Notes: generated by a model from the letters alone, not told the origin. 7,910 bases of DNA from Acidobacteriota bacterium (GCA_021828225.1 JAKASH010000116.1:1-7910); one strand, 5' to 3'. Counted from the first letter of the stretch, positions 1 to 7,348 are shown. Numbers and translations: made by a program.

Positions 1-294
1 AAACAAGACGGGCCGAAACATGTTTTCCAGGCGAACCATGATGCACTGGAAAACTTTCCGGTGCAACTCCTGCGACACCTTCACGCGTAACCGCAACGCC
101 AGCTCCGGCGAAACCTGCTGCCGCGCCAGCCCGTGCAAGTCGGCCTGAAGGTCTTCGTACCGTTCGAGCTCTACGGTGCACGGAATACAATGGGCCAGGT
201 GGTAGCGAATCGACTGGATCGTTTCCGTCGGACACGCTCCGTCAATATAGTCCGAGAAGTGGCTGCGAATTTCCGAGCAAGATTCAAATATCAT
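1..294 (-). CDS. Zinc-finger (HC2) anti-sigma factor, partial: N-terminal 98 codons only
   Basis: Probable anti-sigma factor for the sigma factor encoded just upstream. The frame is open for 98 codons from ATG at 294 to the window edge, so the C-terminal part is missing. Residues 1-45 fit the zf-HC2 / zinc anti-sigma domain: Cys6, a 'DYIDG' stretch near residues 15-19, then His32-x3-Cys36-x2-Cys39. In characterised ZAS proteins such as RsrA and ChrR the equivalent Cys/His residues bind zinc and the domain clamps the sigma factor. Cys21 and Cys84 are additional cysteines. The ATG overlaps the sigma stop codon as ATGA, so translation is probably coupled, giving balanced synthesis of the two partners. 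No membrane segment is seen in the visible part; whether one follows, or a sensor domain, cannot be told. The domain call is fairly secure; pairing with the neighbouring sigma factor is inferred from the overlap. Confidence 0.8.
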   Translation of the reverse strand, partial: MIFESCSEIRSHFSDYIDGACPTETIQSIRYHLAHCIPCTVELERYEDLQADLHGLARQQVSPELALRLRVKVSQELHRKVFQCIMVRLENMFRPVLF

Positions 295-926
295 ATTGAC
301 CTGCTCAATCGAGGGGCGAGTTTGCGCTTCAGCGATTCCCGCCCTCGTCGCAAACGTGATTTGACCGTCCCTTCCGCAATCCCAAGAACCTCGGCAATTT
401 CTTCATAGCTGAGACCTTCAATTTCTCTCAGCACCACGACTGCTCGATACGGCTCCGCAAGACTTGCCAGCGCGCGCTTGACCTCTGCCTGGCATTCAGC
501 CTGTTCGTAAACGCTGTAAGGTGTCTCTCCATTATTTCTGTAGATCGCGGATTGTGCGCTGATCTGCAAATCCTCGTCATCCATCGAGAAAGGCTCATGG
601 AAAAGGCGCCGTCGCCAGCTCCTGCGACAGTTGGACGCTTCATGGACGGCAATGCGGTAAATCCAGGTTTTAAGACTGCTTCTTTCGTTAAACTGGCGGA
701 TGCCCCGGAGAATCTTGAGCAGAACGTTCTGAAGGACGTCTGAGGCTTCCGCCTGATCAGCCACCATGTGGGAGATCAGGTTGAACAGCGGGTTCTGATA
801 AACGGCCAGCAGGTAGGTAAAAGCCTCCTCTGAGCCCGCTTTCAGTTCCGCCACCAGCGCGGCTTCGTCACTGAGAGTGGGCGCCGTTCGATCGAGAGCG
901 ACATCCATTAAACGTACTGTGTTCAC
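291..926 (-). CDS. RNA polymerase sigma factor, sigma-70 family, ECF type
   Basis: Alternative sigma factor of about 211 residues. Region 2 spans roughly residues 35-101, with a core-binding/-10 recognition stretch that includes 'DVLQNVLLKI' and 'LKTWIYRIAVHEASN'. A linker rich in Asp, Glu and Ser follows (about 110-145). Region 4 spans about 148-200, with a helix-turn-helix in 'LSYEEIAEVLGIAEGTVKSR' followed by 'LRRGRESLKRKL'. There is no region 1 or 3, as expected for the ECF group, and the length is normal. The first possible codon is GTG at 926; ATG at 908 (residue 7) is an alternative, and neither is clearly preferred. A sigma-70-like promoter at 936-964 would start transcription almost at the GTG, which implies a leaderless GTG start or a short-leader ATG start. 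The stop codon overlaps the anti-sigma ATG. The target regulon cannot be read from this sequence. Confidence 0.93.
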   Translation of the reverse strand: MNTVRLMDVALDRTAPTLSDEAALVAELKAGSEEAFTYLLAVYQNPLFNLISHMVADQAEASDVLQNVLLKILRGIRQFNERSSLKTWIYRIAVHEASNCRRSWRRRLFHEPFSMDDEDLQISAQSAIYRNNGETPYSVYEQAECQAEVKRALASLAEPYRAVVVLREIEGLSYEEIAEVLGIAEGTVKSRLRRGRESLKRKLAPRLSRSI

Positions 927-935
927 TACACCCCC

Positions 936-964
936 AAGATAGCAGTTTCAAACCTTCACGGCAA
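936..964 (-). promoter_or_regulatory. Candidate promoter of the sigma/anti-sigma pair, with a dyad over the -35 box
   Basis: Read on the minus strand: -35 TTGCCG (964-959, 4 of 6 consensus), 17-base spacer, -10 TATCTT (941-936, 4 of 6) preceded by TGC, an extended -10 element. A perfect inverted repeat CTTCAC-N6-GTGAAG (954-971) is centred on the -35 box, an operator-like position; it could also form a 6-bp hairpin. The predicted start of transcription is within a few bases of the GTG at 926. This is pattern matching only. It would let the sigma operon be transcribed independently of the gene upstream. Confidence 0.4.
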
Positions 965-1107
965 GGTGAAGTCGCGTGAGCCTAGCAGGGCAGCTTTTCA
1001 AGGACCTCCAAAGTGTCCGCGGGAACGCTTCCCTCGACTGGCCTGAACTTCCGGCAGCCTGTTTCGAACGCGTTGCGGTGCAGGCGGAACCTGTGTGTGA
1101 CATCGCC

Positions 1108-1356
1108 TTACGCGATGCCCAATTCGTTCTTCAATCGAACGGGATCAAATGGCGAACAGTGGAAAGCGCGGCCTTCCATTTCGAAGGTGGGCACCCGGCT
1201 CTTTCCCTCGTTTACATTCATTACAAACTCGGCAGCCTTGGGAATTTCCTCGATGTTGATCTCTTCGAACTGAAGACCATGGCGGTTCAGGAACTGCTTG
1301 GCCCGCCAGCAGTCAGGACACCAAGGCGTGGTATACATTCGTATGATGTGATCCAT
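1108..1356 (-). CDS. Glutaredoxin / mycoredoxin-like thiol-disulfide oxidoreductase
   Basis: Small cytoplasmic redox protein of 82 residues with a thioredoxin fold. The N-terminus 'IIRMYTTPWCPDC' gives the first strand and the dithiol active site Cys13-Pro-Asp-Cys16. The conserved cis-proline follows in 'RVPTF' (Pro56). The pattern 'AAEFVMNVNEGKSRVPT' strongly recalls actinobacterial mycoredoxin-1 and the related glutaredoxin-like family. The Gly-Gly motif that classical glutaredoxins use after the cis-proline to bind glutathione is not evident; the equivalent stretch reads 'HCSPFD', with an extra Cys67. The natural thiol partner is therefore unclear. The ATG at 1356 is preceded by AAGGG at short spacing; Met7 is a possible alternative but would trim the first strand. 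It lies between the atp operon (148-base gap) and the sigma factor gene (181-base gap), both on the same strand. Confidence 0.85.
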   Translation of the reverse strand: MDHIIRMYTTPWCPDCWRAKQFLNRHGLQFEEINIEEIPKAAEFVMNVNEGKSRVPTFEMEGRAFHCSPFDPVRLKNELGIA

Positions 1357-1436
1357 GATCCCTTGATTGCGATACGAGCGGAATCAGGCACCGGCATGCG
1401 GCCTCTCCAGCACTGTGGTTAGCGCGCGCTCCATCA

Positions 1437-1452
1437 ATTGTATGCATATGCA
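1437..1452 (-). promoter_or_regulatory. Possible -10 element and adjoining palindrome upstream of the redox gene
   Basis: The minus strand has TACAAT (1442-1437), a 5 of 6 match to the sigma-70 -10 box, directly after a perfect 10-base palindrome TGCATATGCA (1443-1452). No convincing -35 box lies at the proper distance, so this is weak. If real, it would start a transcript about 70-75 bases before the glutaredoxin-like ATG, and the palindrome would be placed like an operator in the promoter spacer. Confidence 0.2.
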
Positions 1453-1462
1453 GTCTGGAACA

Positions 1463-1506
1463 CCGGCTGAGGCTGGCTAGCCTCGCTGGAGGGAGCTTTG
1501 AAGCTC
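1463..1506 (-). terminator. Tandem hairpins at the 3' end of the atp operon; no U-tract
   Basis: Two structures follow epsilon on the minus strand. The first overlaps the stop codon: GAGCT-TCAA-AGCTC (1506-1493). The second is GC-rich: an inner stem GAGGCT-AGCC-AGCCTC (1484-1469), extended outward by CCAGC/GCCGG with one mismatch and one bulge (1489-1463). Neither is followed by a run of T on the minus strand, so this is not a classical intrinsic terminator. It could be a pause site, a 3'-end stabiliser, or part of a Rho-dependent end. The placement at the end of the operon is the main reason to list it. Confidence 0.3.
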
Positions 1507-1930
1507 AAGACCGCATGTGCCGGGCGGTCTCCAGCCGGCACTCGGCTCTGCCCAATTCTTCGCGCGCTTTCTGAATATCATCCTCAGACTCGGGATTACT
1601 CTTCAAATACTCTTCGGCTCGCTGGCGGTCGCGTTCAGCCTTCTCAACATCAATCTCTTCCGCCCGCTCCGCATTTTGTGCCAGAACGATCACACGGTCA
1701 GGAAGGACTTCGGCAAAACCCCAATGGATCGCCACATAGTGCTCGCTGGCGTTCTGGCGGTACGTAAGCGTTCCAGACTGTAGTTCAGTAATAAGCGGAG
1801 CGTGACCGGGAAGGACCCCCAGGTACCCTTCTTTCCCAGGAATTGACACCTCATCCACTTCCTCTTCGGCGACCTCGCGCTCCGGAGTAACAATCTGCAA
1901 TTGGATGTAAGCAGGAAACGTGTCAGCCAT
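1505..1930 (-). CDS. atpC: F1F0 ATP synthase subunit epsilon
   Basis: Epsilon is part of the central rotor stalk; it binds gamma and the c-ring and can inhibit ATP hydrolysis through its C-terminal helices. The 141-residue product has the expected two parts. The N-terminal beta-sandwich (about 1-86) carries the family hallmark 'EGYLGVLPGHAPLIT' (34-48) and 'GFAEV' (71-75). A charged alpha-helical hairpin covers about 88-138 ('ERAEEIDVEKAERDRQRAEE' onward), so the regulatory C-terminal domain is present. The start ATG at 1930 has AGGA about nine bases upstream. It lies 48 bases after the beta stop codon, across a small hairpin, and is the last gene of the atp operon. Confidence 0.96.
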   Translation of the reverse strand: MADTFPAYIQLQIVTPEREVAEEEVDEVSIPGKEGYLGVLPGHAPLITELQSGTLTYRQNASEHYVAIHWGFAEVLPDRVIVLAQNAERAEEIDVEKAERDRQRAEEYLKSNPESEDDIQKAREELGRAECRLETARHMRS

Positions 1931-1942
1931 AAGGTCAATTCC

Positions 1943-1964
1943 TGGAAAACCCTGAGCCTCAGGG
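1943..1964 (-). terminator. Attenuator-like hairpin between beta and epsilon genes
   Basis: On the minus strand the 48-base spacer holds CCCTGAGGCTCAGGG (1964-1950). This is a perfect 7-base inverted repeat around one base; as RNA it folds to a 6-bp stem with a three-base loop. TTTT follows immediately (1949-1946), then CC and the AGGA ribosome binding site of atpC. A short stem plus only four T makes a weak intrinsic terminator at most. Partial termination or 3'-end protection here would lower epsilon relative to beta, matching the 3:1 subunit ratio, but this is inference. Confidence 0.35.
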
Positions 1965-1978
1965 CTCTGTCCTATTTT

Positions 1979-3439
<1,461 letters not shown>

Positions 3440-3489
3440 CTATCGTTCCTCAGCAAGCGCCACCTGGAGATGAAATATTCCGCCGTGTT

Positions 3490-4350
3490 TCAATACTCCA
3501 AGGCCTGCGCCCCGCTCACAACTTCAATGATCTCTTTGGTAATTCCAGCCTGGCGCAAACGATTCAATTTCAACCTGAGCGTTTCAATCAGCTCGTCGGC
3601 ATTGTTGGTCGCTGAATCCATCGCCGTCATCCGTGCCGCATACTCGGCAGCCTGCGACTCCAGCAAAGCCCGGAAAACCTCCACTTCGACATAGCGGGGC
3701 AAAAGCACCTTCAGAATTTCAGCGGGCGGCTGCTCATAAATGTAGTCAACCAGGAATTCGCCGGGGGGAGGCACAAGCGGTTCGATGGGAAGGTATCGCT
3801 CCACCTTCACATTCTGGGCCATCATGGATTTGAATTCGTTATAAACGAAATCAACCGCATCAACCGATTCCTCGGTGTAGAGCTCGATAATTTTATCCGC
3901 CAGCTCTTTCGCGTGTGAAAACTCCAGTTGCCTGAAGATGTTGACATACTCAGCCGTAATCTTGACCGCGCGCCTGCGAAAAAAGTCACGCCCTTTACGC
4001 CCTACGGCCACCAGCGACACCTTGTCCCGGCCGCGCTCCCGTATGTAATTCTCTGCCGTGCGAAGCAGATTGGCATTAAAGGCCCCGCACAGTCCGCGAT
4101 CTGCGGTGACGACCACCAGCAGGATCTTCCGCTCCGGGCGGCGGGCCAGTAGCGGGTGTTCCTGCTGTTCGAGACGGGCTGCGAGGCTTTCAAGCAGCTC
4201 CATCATTTGATTGGCGTAAGGGCGCGCGCTATAGATGCGTTCCTGAGAACGCCGCAGCCTTGATGCAGCCACCACCTTCATGGCGCGAGTAATCTGCCTT
4301 GTATTTTTGACCGACCCGATGCGGCGCCGAATATCTCGTAAGGTTGCCAA
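3490..4350 (-). CDS. atpG: F1F0 ATP synthase subunit gamma (TTG start)
   Basis: Gamma is the rotating central shaft that couples proton flow in F0 to catalysis in F1. The 286-residue product has the two terminal helices that form the coiled coil: N-terminal 'ATLRDIRRRIGSVKNTRQIT' and C-terminal 'ITKEIIEVVSGAQAL' (270-284), the family signature. The central Rossmann-like domain includes 'LLVVVTADRGLCGAFNANL' (77-95). The initiation codon is TTG at 4350. It is the only candidate: the alpha stop codon lies 12 bases upstream in the same frame, the conserved N-terminus begins exactly here, and the next Met is residue 24, inside the conserved helix. A purine-rich GAGAGGGAA precedes it. Translation is probably coupled to alpha. 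Confidence 0.98.
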   Translation of the reverse strand: MATLRDIRRRIGSVKNTRQITRAMKVVAASRLRRSQERIYSARPYANQMMELLESLAARLEQQEHPLLARRPERKILLVVVTADRGLCGAFNANLLRTAENYIRERGRDKVSLVAVGRKGRDFFRRRAVKITAEYVNIFRQLEFSHAKELADKIIELYTEESVDAVDFVYNEFKSMMAQNVKVERYLPIEPLVPPPGEFLVDYIYEQPPAEILKVLLPRYVEVEVFRALLESQAAEYAARMTAMDSATNNADELIETLRLKLNRLRQAGITKEIIEVVSGAQALEY

Positions 4351-4362
4351 TTCCCTCTCGCC

Positions 4363-5895
4363 TCACACTTTCGCGGCTTCGCGCTCTGCCTTGAATTTCT
4401 TCTTGTAATCCTCAAGCATCTTGTGAATTTCCGAACGGAGCGAGTCATCAAGCTGCTTCTTTTCGACGATCTTCCTTCCAAGCGCCGGATAAGAAGCGTC
4501 CAGGAACTCATAGAGTCCTAATTCGAATTTCCGGCACTCGTCCACTTCCAAGTCATCAAGAAATCCCTGGGTGCCGGCAAGAATTGCAATAATCTGCTTT
4601 TCGACAGACAAGGGCGAATACTGATCCTGTTTGAGGATTTCAGTCAGCCGGCGTCCGCGCCTGAGCTGAGCCTGCGTCGCCCGGTCCAGGTCGCTGCCGA
4701 ATTGTTCGAAGGCTGCCAGTTCGCGGTATTGTGCAAGATCCAGCCGCAACGTTCCGGCTACTTGTTTCATGGCTTTGATCTGTGCGTTTCCGCCTACTCG
4801 CGAGACCGACAGTCCTACGTTGATGGCAGGACGGATACCACTGTTGAACAGGTCTGTTTCAAGATAAATCTGGCCATCCGTGATGGAAATGACATTCGTG
4901 GGAATATAAGCGGAGATATCCCCCGCTTGCGTTTCGATAATCGGAAGCGCGGTCAAGGACCCCCCGCCCAATTTGTTGTTTAACTTTGCCGCTCGCTCCA
5001 GAAGCCGCGAATGAAGGTAGAAAACATCACCAGGATAGGCCTCGCGCCCCGGAGGCCGGCGCAGCAGCAGCGAAATCTCGCGATAAGCGACAGCGTGCTT
5101 GGAAAGGTCATCGTAAATTACTAATGCGTGCCTGCCCCGGTCTCGGAAATACTCACCGATGGCACAACCCGCGTAGGGTGCCAAGTACTGCATGGGAGCG
5201 GGATCCGTGGAGCTTGCCTCGACGACGATCGAGTATTTCATCGCATCGTACTGCTCAAGAGTCTTGATGACCTGGGCAATCGTCGAGCGCTTCTGGCCTA
5301 TCGCAACGTAAATACAGATGACGTCTCCACCGCGCTGGTTGAGAATGGTATCAAGCCCAATCGCGGTCTTGCCGGTCTGCCGGTCGCCAATGATCAGCTC
5401 TCGCTGGCCACGTCCAATGGGAATCATGGTATCGATGCCCTTCAAGCCTGTTTGCAGCGGCTCGCGTACAGGCTGGCGGTCCACCACGCCGGGAGCCAGT
5501 TTCTCAAGAGGGTTGAATTCATTAGTGGCGATGAGTCCCTTGCCGTCAGTGGGCTGTCCCAGCGGGTCAACGACACGGCCAACCAGGGAGTCACCCACAG
5601 GAACCGACATGATGCGCTTGGTCCGCTTAACGACGTCACCTTCCTCGATCTTGGTGTAGTCCCCAAGCAGCACCGCACTGACTTGATCTTCTTCCAGGTT
5701 CAGGGCCAGGCCCGAGACGCCGTGGGGAAGTTCGAGCAGTTCGGTCGCCATCACTTTCTCAAGCCCGTGGATGCGCGCCACACCATCTCCGACGGACATC
5801 ACGGTGCCAACCTCGCTCACACTCACGGTGCGGTCAAAGTTTTCGATCTGCTCACGGATGATTTCTGTAATCTCGTCTGGTTTGATTTTTGCCAT
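4363..5895 (-). CDS. atpA: F1F0 ATP synthase subunit alpha
   Basis: Alpha alternates with beta in the F1 hexamer and carries non-catalytic nucleotide sites. The 510-residue product is full length. Landmarks: N-terminal beta-barrel with '[11 protein letters not shown]' (35-45), Walker A 'GDRQTGKT' (170-177), '[16 protein letters not shown]' (257-272), the alpha/beta signature '[10 protein letters not shown]' (356-365) and Arg366, the expected arginine finger that reaches the neighbouring catalytic site. The ATG at 5895 is the only start: the frame upstream closes with TGA within 30 bases and has no other initiator. The ribosome binding site is weak (TAGAGAC), which is notable for an abundant subunit. 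It follows a 234-base spacer after delta, unlike the tight spacing with gamma (12 bases) downstream. Confidence 0.99.
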   Translation of the reverse strand: MAKIKPDEITEIIREQIENFDRTVSVSEVGTVMSVGDGVARIHGLEKVMATELLELPHGVSGLALNLEEDQVSAVLLGDYTKIEEGDVVKRTKRIMSVPVGDSLVGRVVDPLGQPTDGKGLIATNEFNPLEKLAPGVVDRQPVREPLQTGLKGIDTMIPIGRGQRELIIGDRQTGKTAIGLDTILNQRGGDVICIYVAIGQKRSTIAQVIKTLEQYDAMKYSIVVEASSTDPAPMQYLAPYAGCAIGEYFRDRGRHALVIYDDLSKHAVAYREISLLLRRPPGREAYPGDVFYLHSRLLERAAKLNNKLGGGSLTALPIIETQAGDISAYIPTNVISITDGQIYLETDLFNSGIRPAINVGLSVSRVGGNAQIKAMKQVAGTLRLDLAQYRELAAFEQFGSDLDRATQAQLRRGRRLTEILKQDQYSPLSVEKQIIAILAGTQGFLDDLEVDECRKFELGLYEFLDASYPALGRKIVEKKQLDDSLRSEIHKMLEDYKKKFKAEREAAKV

Positions 5896-6053
5896 GTCTC
5901 TATACTTTCGCCGGCTGCAAGGTCAGGAATCACCTCTACAGCGAGTCTGGGTGTACCTGCAACCAGGCCTTTCACATTTCCAAATTCTATCTTTAGCAAG
6001 ACGGTGAAGATACGAATCTCGTAAAAAACCAAAAGCGAAGAAGAACTATTCAT
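5823..6053 (-). CDS. Possible small ORF between delta and alpha, doubtful
   Basis: A 76-codon frame begins at ATG 6053, has a good ribosome binding site (GAGGAG eight bases upstream), and runs into the alpha gene out of frame, overlapping it by 73 bases. About 52 codons lie in the spacer. The N-terminus is moderately hydrophobic ('[18 protein letters not shown]'), the rest has no recognised domain, and I do not recognise the protein. The SD is in the stem and the ATG in the loop of a long hairpin (6034-6070). It may be a leader peptide controlling alpha, or chance. The strong SD is the only positive evidence; the overlap with atpA argues against a conserved protein. Confidence 0.22.
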   Translation of the reverse strand: MNSSSSLLVFYEIRIFTVLLKIEFGNVKGLVAGTPRLAVEVIPDLAAGESIETWQKSNQTRLQKSSVSRSKTLTAP

Positions 6054-6070
6054 TGGCAGTTCTCCTCGCT
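6023..6070 (-). terminator. Hairpin plus U-rich tract in the delta-alpha spacer, terminator/attenuator-like
   Basis: On the minus strand AGCGAGGAGAAC (6070-6059) pairs with GTTCTTCTTCGCT (6046-6034): 12 base pairs, with one bulged T and one G-U pair, around a 12-base loop. T-rich sequence follows at once (TTT, GG, TTTTTT; 6033-6023), the layout of an intrinsic terminator or attenuator. The 5' arm contains the GAGGAG ribosome binding site, and the loop contains the ATG of the small frame starting at 6053. Ribosome entry at that site would compete with hairpin formation. Its place inside an essential operon suggests partial readthrough, RNA processing, or a boundary between two transcription units rather than a full stop. 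Confidence 0.5.
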
Positions 6071-6082
6071 AAACGACGCTTC

Positions 6083-6111
6083 AATCTACTTGGAATAATG
6101 AATATGGTAAA
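6083..6111 (-). promoter_or_regulatory. Weak candidate internal promoter ahead of the spacer hairpin
   Basis: The minus strand reads TTTACC (6111-6106), a 17-base AT-rich spacer, then TAGATT (6088-6083). Each hexamer matches the sigma-70 consensus at 4 of 6. Such matches occur by chance in AT-rich DNA, so this is listed only because it lies in the long spacer ahead of the hairpin, where it would create an attenuated leader for alpha-gamma-beta-epsilon. Confidence 0.18.
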
Positions 6112-6129
6112 GGGCTTTTTACTTTCCGG

Positions 6130-6669
6130 CTAAGTCGATGTCAACTGCCCACGAAGGCGCTCAAGGTATCCCTGGGCTGAACCGTCATAAATAGTACTGC
6201 CGACCCGGGCCTGTACTCCTCCTAATAATTTCTCCTCGCGACGGAACTTCATCTCCACTATCTTGCCGGTCAACTCTGCAAACTTTCCTCGCAACGCTTC
6301 CTCCTCATCGGAGGTCAAATCCTGAGCAAAGAGGACTTGTACCTCAACAATACCAAGTCGCTCATTGGCAACCTTCCGGAATGCCTGCAAGACTTCCTCC
6401 AGCAGCGACATGCGGTAGTTCACCAGCAGAACCCGCAGAAAGTTCCCCGCGGTTGGAGATGTCCCGAGCCGTTCGAGGATCGCTTCCAGGACGCTTCGCT
6501 TCTGCTCCACGGGGATCGTGGGGCTGATCAGAACCTGCCGCAAGTCTTCGCTTTCCCGCCAGATGGTGGCAAACTCCTCAAGTTCCTTGGATATTGCACC
6601 ATAGTCCCCCTTCGGGCCCAGGACATCAGCGAGAGCTCGCGCGTACCGGCTGGCAATGGCCATCGACAT
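6130..6669 (-). CDS. atpH: F1F0 ATP synthase subunit delta
   Basis: Delta sits on top of the F1 head and links it to the b-subunit peripheral stalk (equivalent to mitochondrial OSCP). With the start chosen here it has 179 residues, the usual length. The N-terminal helical domain opens with 'MAIASRYARALADV', and the C-terminal part ends in the family signature 'LLGGVQARVGSTIYDGSAQG' (148-167) followed by 'YLERLRGQL'. I chose ATG at 6669 because GGAAGG lies nine bases upstream and the conserved N-terminus begins two residues later; ATG at 6663 is also possible. The frame extends up to TTG at 6711, but those extra 14 residues do not resemble the family. It follows the second b gene by 64 bases. 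Confidence 0.96.
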   Translation of the reverse strand: MSMAIASRYARALADVLGPKGDYGAISKELEEFATIWRESEDLRQVLISPTIPVEQKRSVLEAILERLGTSPTAGNFLRVLLVNYRMSLLEEVLQAFRKVANERLGIVEVQVLFAQDLTSDEEEALRGKFAELTGKIVEMKFRREEKLLGGVQARVGSTIYDGSAQGYLERLRGQLTST

Positions 6670-6733
6670 ACTCTGTAACCTTCCCGTCTCCAACCACTTG
6701 GCGGAGATCAAACACCCCGGAGATTCCCGCCGT

Positions 6734-7348
6734 TTAATTACTCTTCATTTTTGAGCTTAGATCATCAAGGAAAAAACTAACCAGCTGTTTGCGGTTTTTT
6801 TCGTCCATCCGCTGCCGGATCATGCCGCGCGCCTGCTCAAGCGCTTGTTCCACAACGTAGTCTTTGAGTTCGAGCTTGGCCGCATTGGCCGCAGCCTGAA
6901 TCTGGGCTTTGGCAAATTCTTCAATTCTGCGAGCCTCGTCGTTCGATGCCTGTCGCATTCTCTCCTGCTCGTCCGCAATCTCAGCCTCCGCCCGCTTCTT
7001 CAGAGTCTGGACTTCATCCTGCAACCCAGCCAATTTCTTTTCTGCGTCAGCAAGCCTGGCTTGCGACTTCTCGAGCGCCTGGCGGCCTTCTTCGAGACTT
7101 TTTCGAATCGACTCCGAACGTTCATCAAAGAACGCCCTGCCACGCTTCCGATACAGATAGACAAGAAGTCCGACAAGCAGGAGGAAGTTGATCGTGTCAA
7201 AAATAAGTTCGTGACTGACTTTAAGGCCATGGCCACCCTCGGCTTCCTTTGCGGCAGGAGGAGCGGCGGCAAACACGGGCACTCTGGCGGCGTAGACAAA
7301 CCCCAACAAACACACCCCGAGAAAACAAACTCGCAACACCCGTCTCAT
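6734..7348 (-). CDS. atpF: F1F0 ATP synthase subunit b, second copy, with signal-like N-terminus
   Basis: b forms the peripheral stalk: one membrane helix in F0 and a long cytoplasmic helix that grips delta and F1. This 204-residue product has an extra N-terminal segment: basic start, hydrophobic core about residues 4-20, then an Ala-rich stretch 'VFAAAPPAA' (25-33) that looks like a signal peptidase site. The usual b architecture follows: membrane helix 'LIFDTINFLLLVGLLVYLY' (48-66), then a charged heptad-rich coiled coil from about 72 to 185. It is longer than the roughly 156-residue E. coli b because of the leader. Its ATG overlaps the stop of the upstream b gene as ATGA, with GGGAG ten bases upstream. 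Two tandem b-type genes imply a b/b' heterodimeric stator. Which copy corresponds to b and which to b' is not settled. Confidence 0.93.
   Translation of the reverse strand: MRRVLRVCFLGVCLLGFVYAARVPVFAAAPPAAKEAEGGHGLKVSHELIFDTINFLLLVGLLVYLYRKRGRAFFDERSESIRKSLEEGRQALEKSQARLADAEKKLAGLQDEVQTLKKRAEAEIADEQERMRQASNDEARRIEEFAKAQIQAAANAAKLELKDYVVEQALEQARGMIRQRMDEKNRKQLVSFFLDDLSSKMKSN

Noticed and set aside
927..971. ECF-type autoregulatory promoter ahead of the sigma factor
   Set aside because: A GTTTGAAAC stretch faintly recalls a GGAACTT-like -35, but no matching -10 element at the right distance could be made out; the sigma-70-type reading fits better.
948..1103. 51-codon minus-strand frame starting five bases after the redox gene stop
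   Set aside because: Ribosome binding site spacing is too short, the product is rich in Ser and Arg with no recognisable pattern, and the frame runs through the putative sigma promoter.
976..1422. 148-codon plus-strand frame opposite the redox gene
   Set aside because: It covers the glutaredoxin-like gene in antisense and shows no family features.
5968..6010. TAGAAT -10-like box downstream of the spacer hairpin as a dedicated atpA promoter
   Set aside because: A 5 of 6 hexamer is present, but no acceptable -35 box lies 16-18 bases upstream.
5128..6024. Long open frame of 298 codons on the plus strand opposite atpA
   Set aside because: It is antisense to a fully conserved alpha gene. Its product has no recognisable domain, and the composition is what the codon bias of atpA produces on the opposite strand.
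6107..6122. GTAAA...TTTAC hairpin just after the delta stop codon as a terminator
   Set aside because: Only five mostly A-T pairs and no T-run after it on the coding strand.
6670..6711. N-terminal extension of delta from TTG at 6711
   Set aside because: The extra residues do not resemble delta proteins, and ATG at 6669 has a well-placed GGAAGG and the conserved N-terminus right after it.
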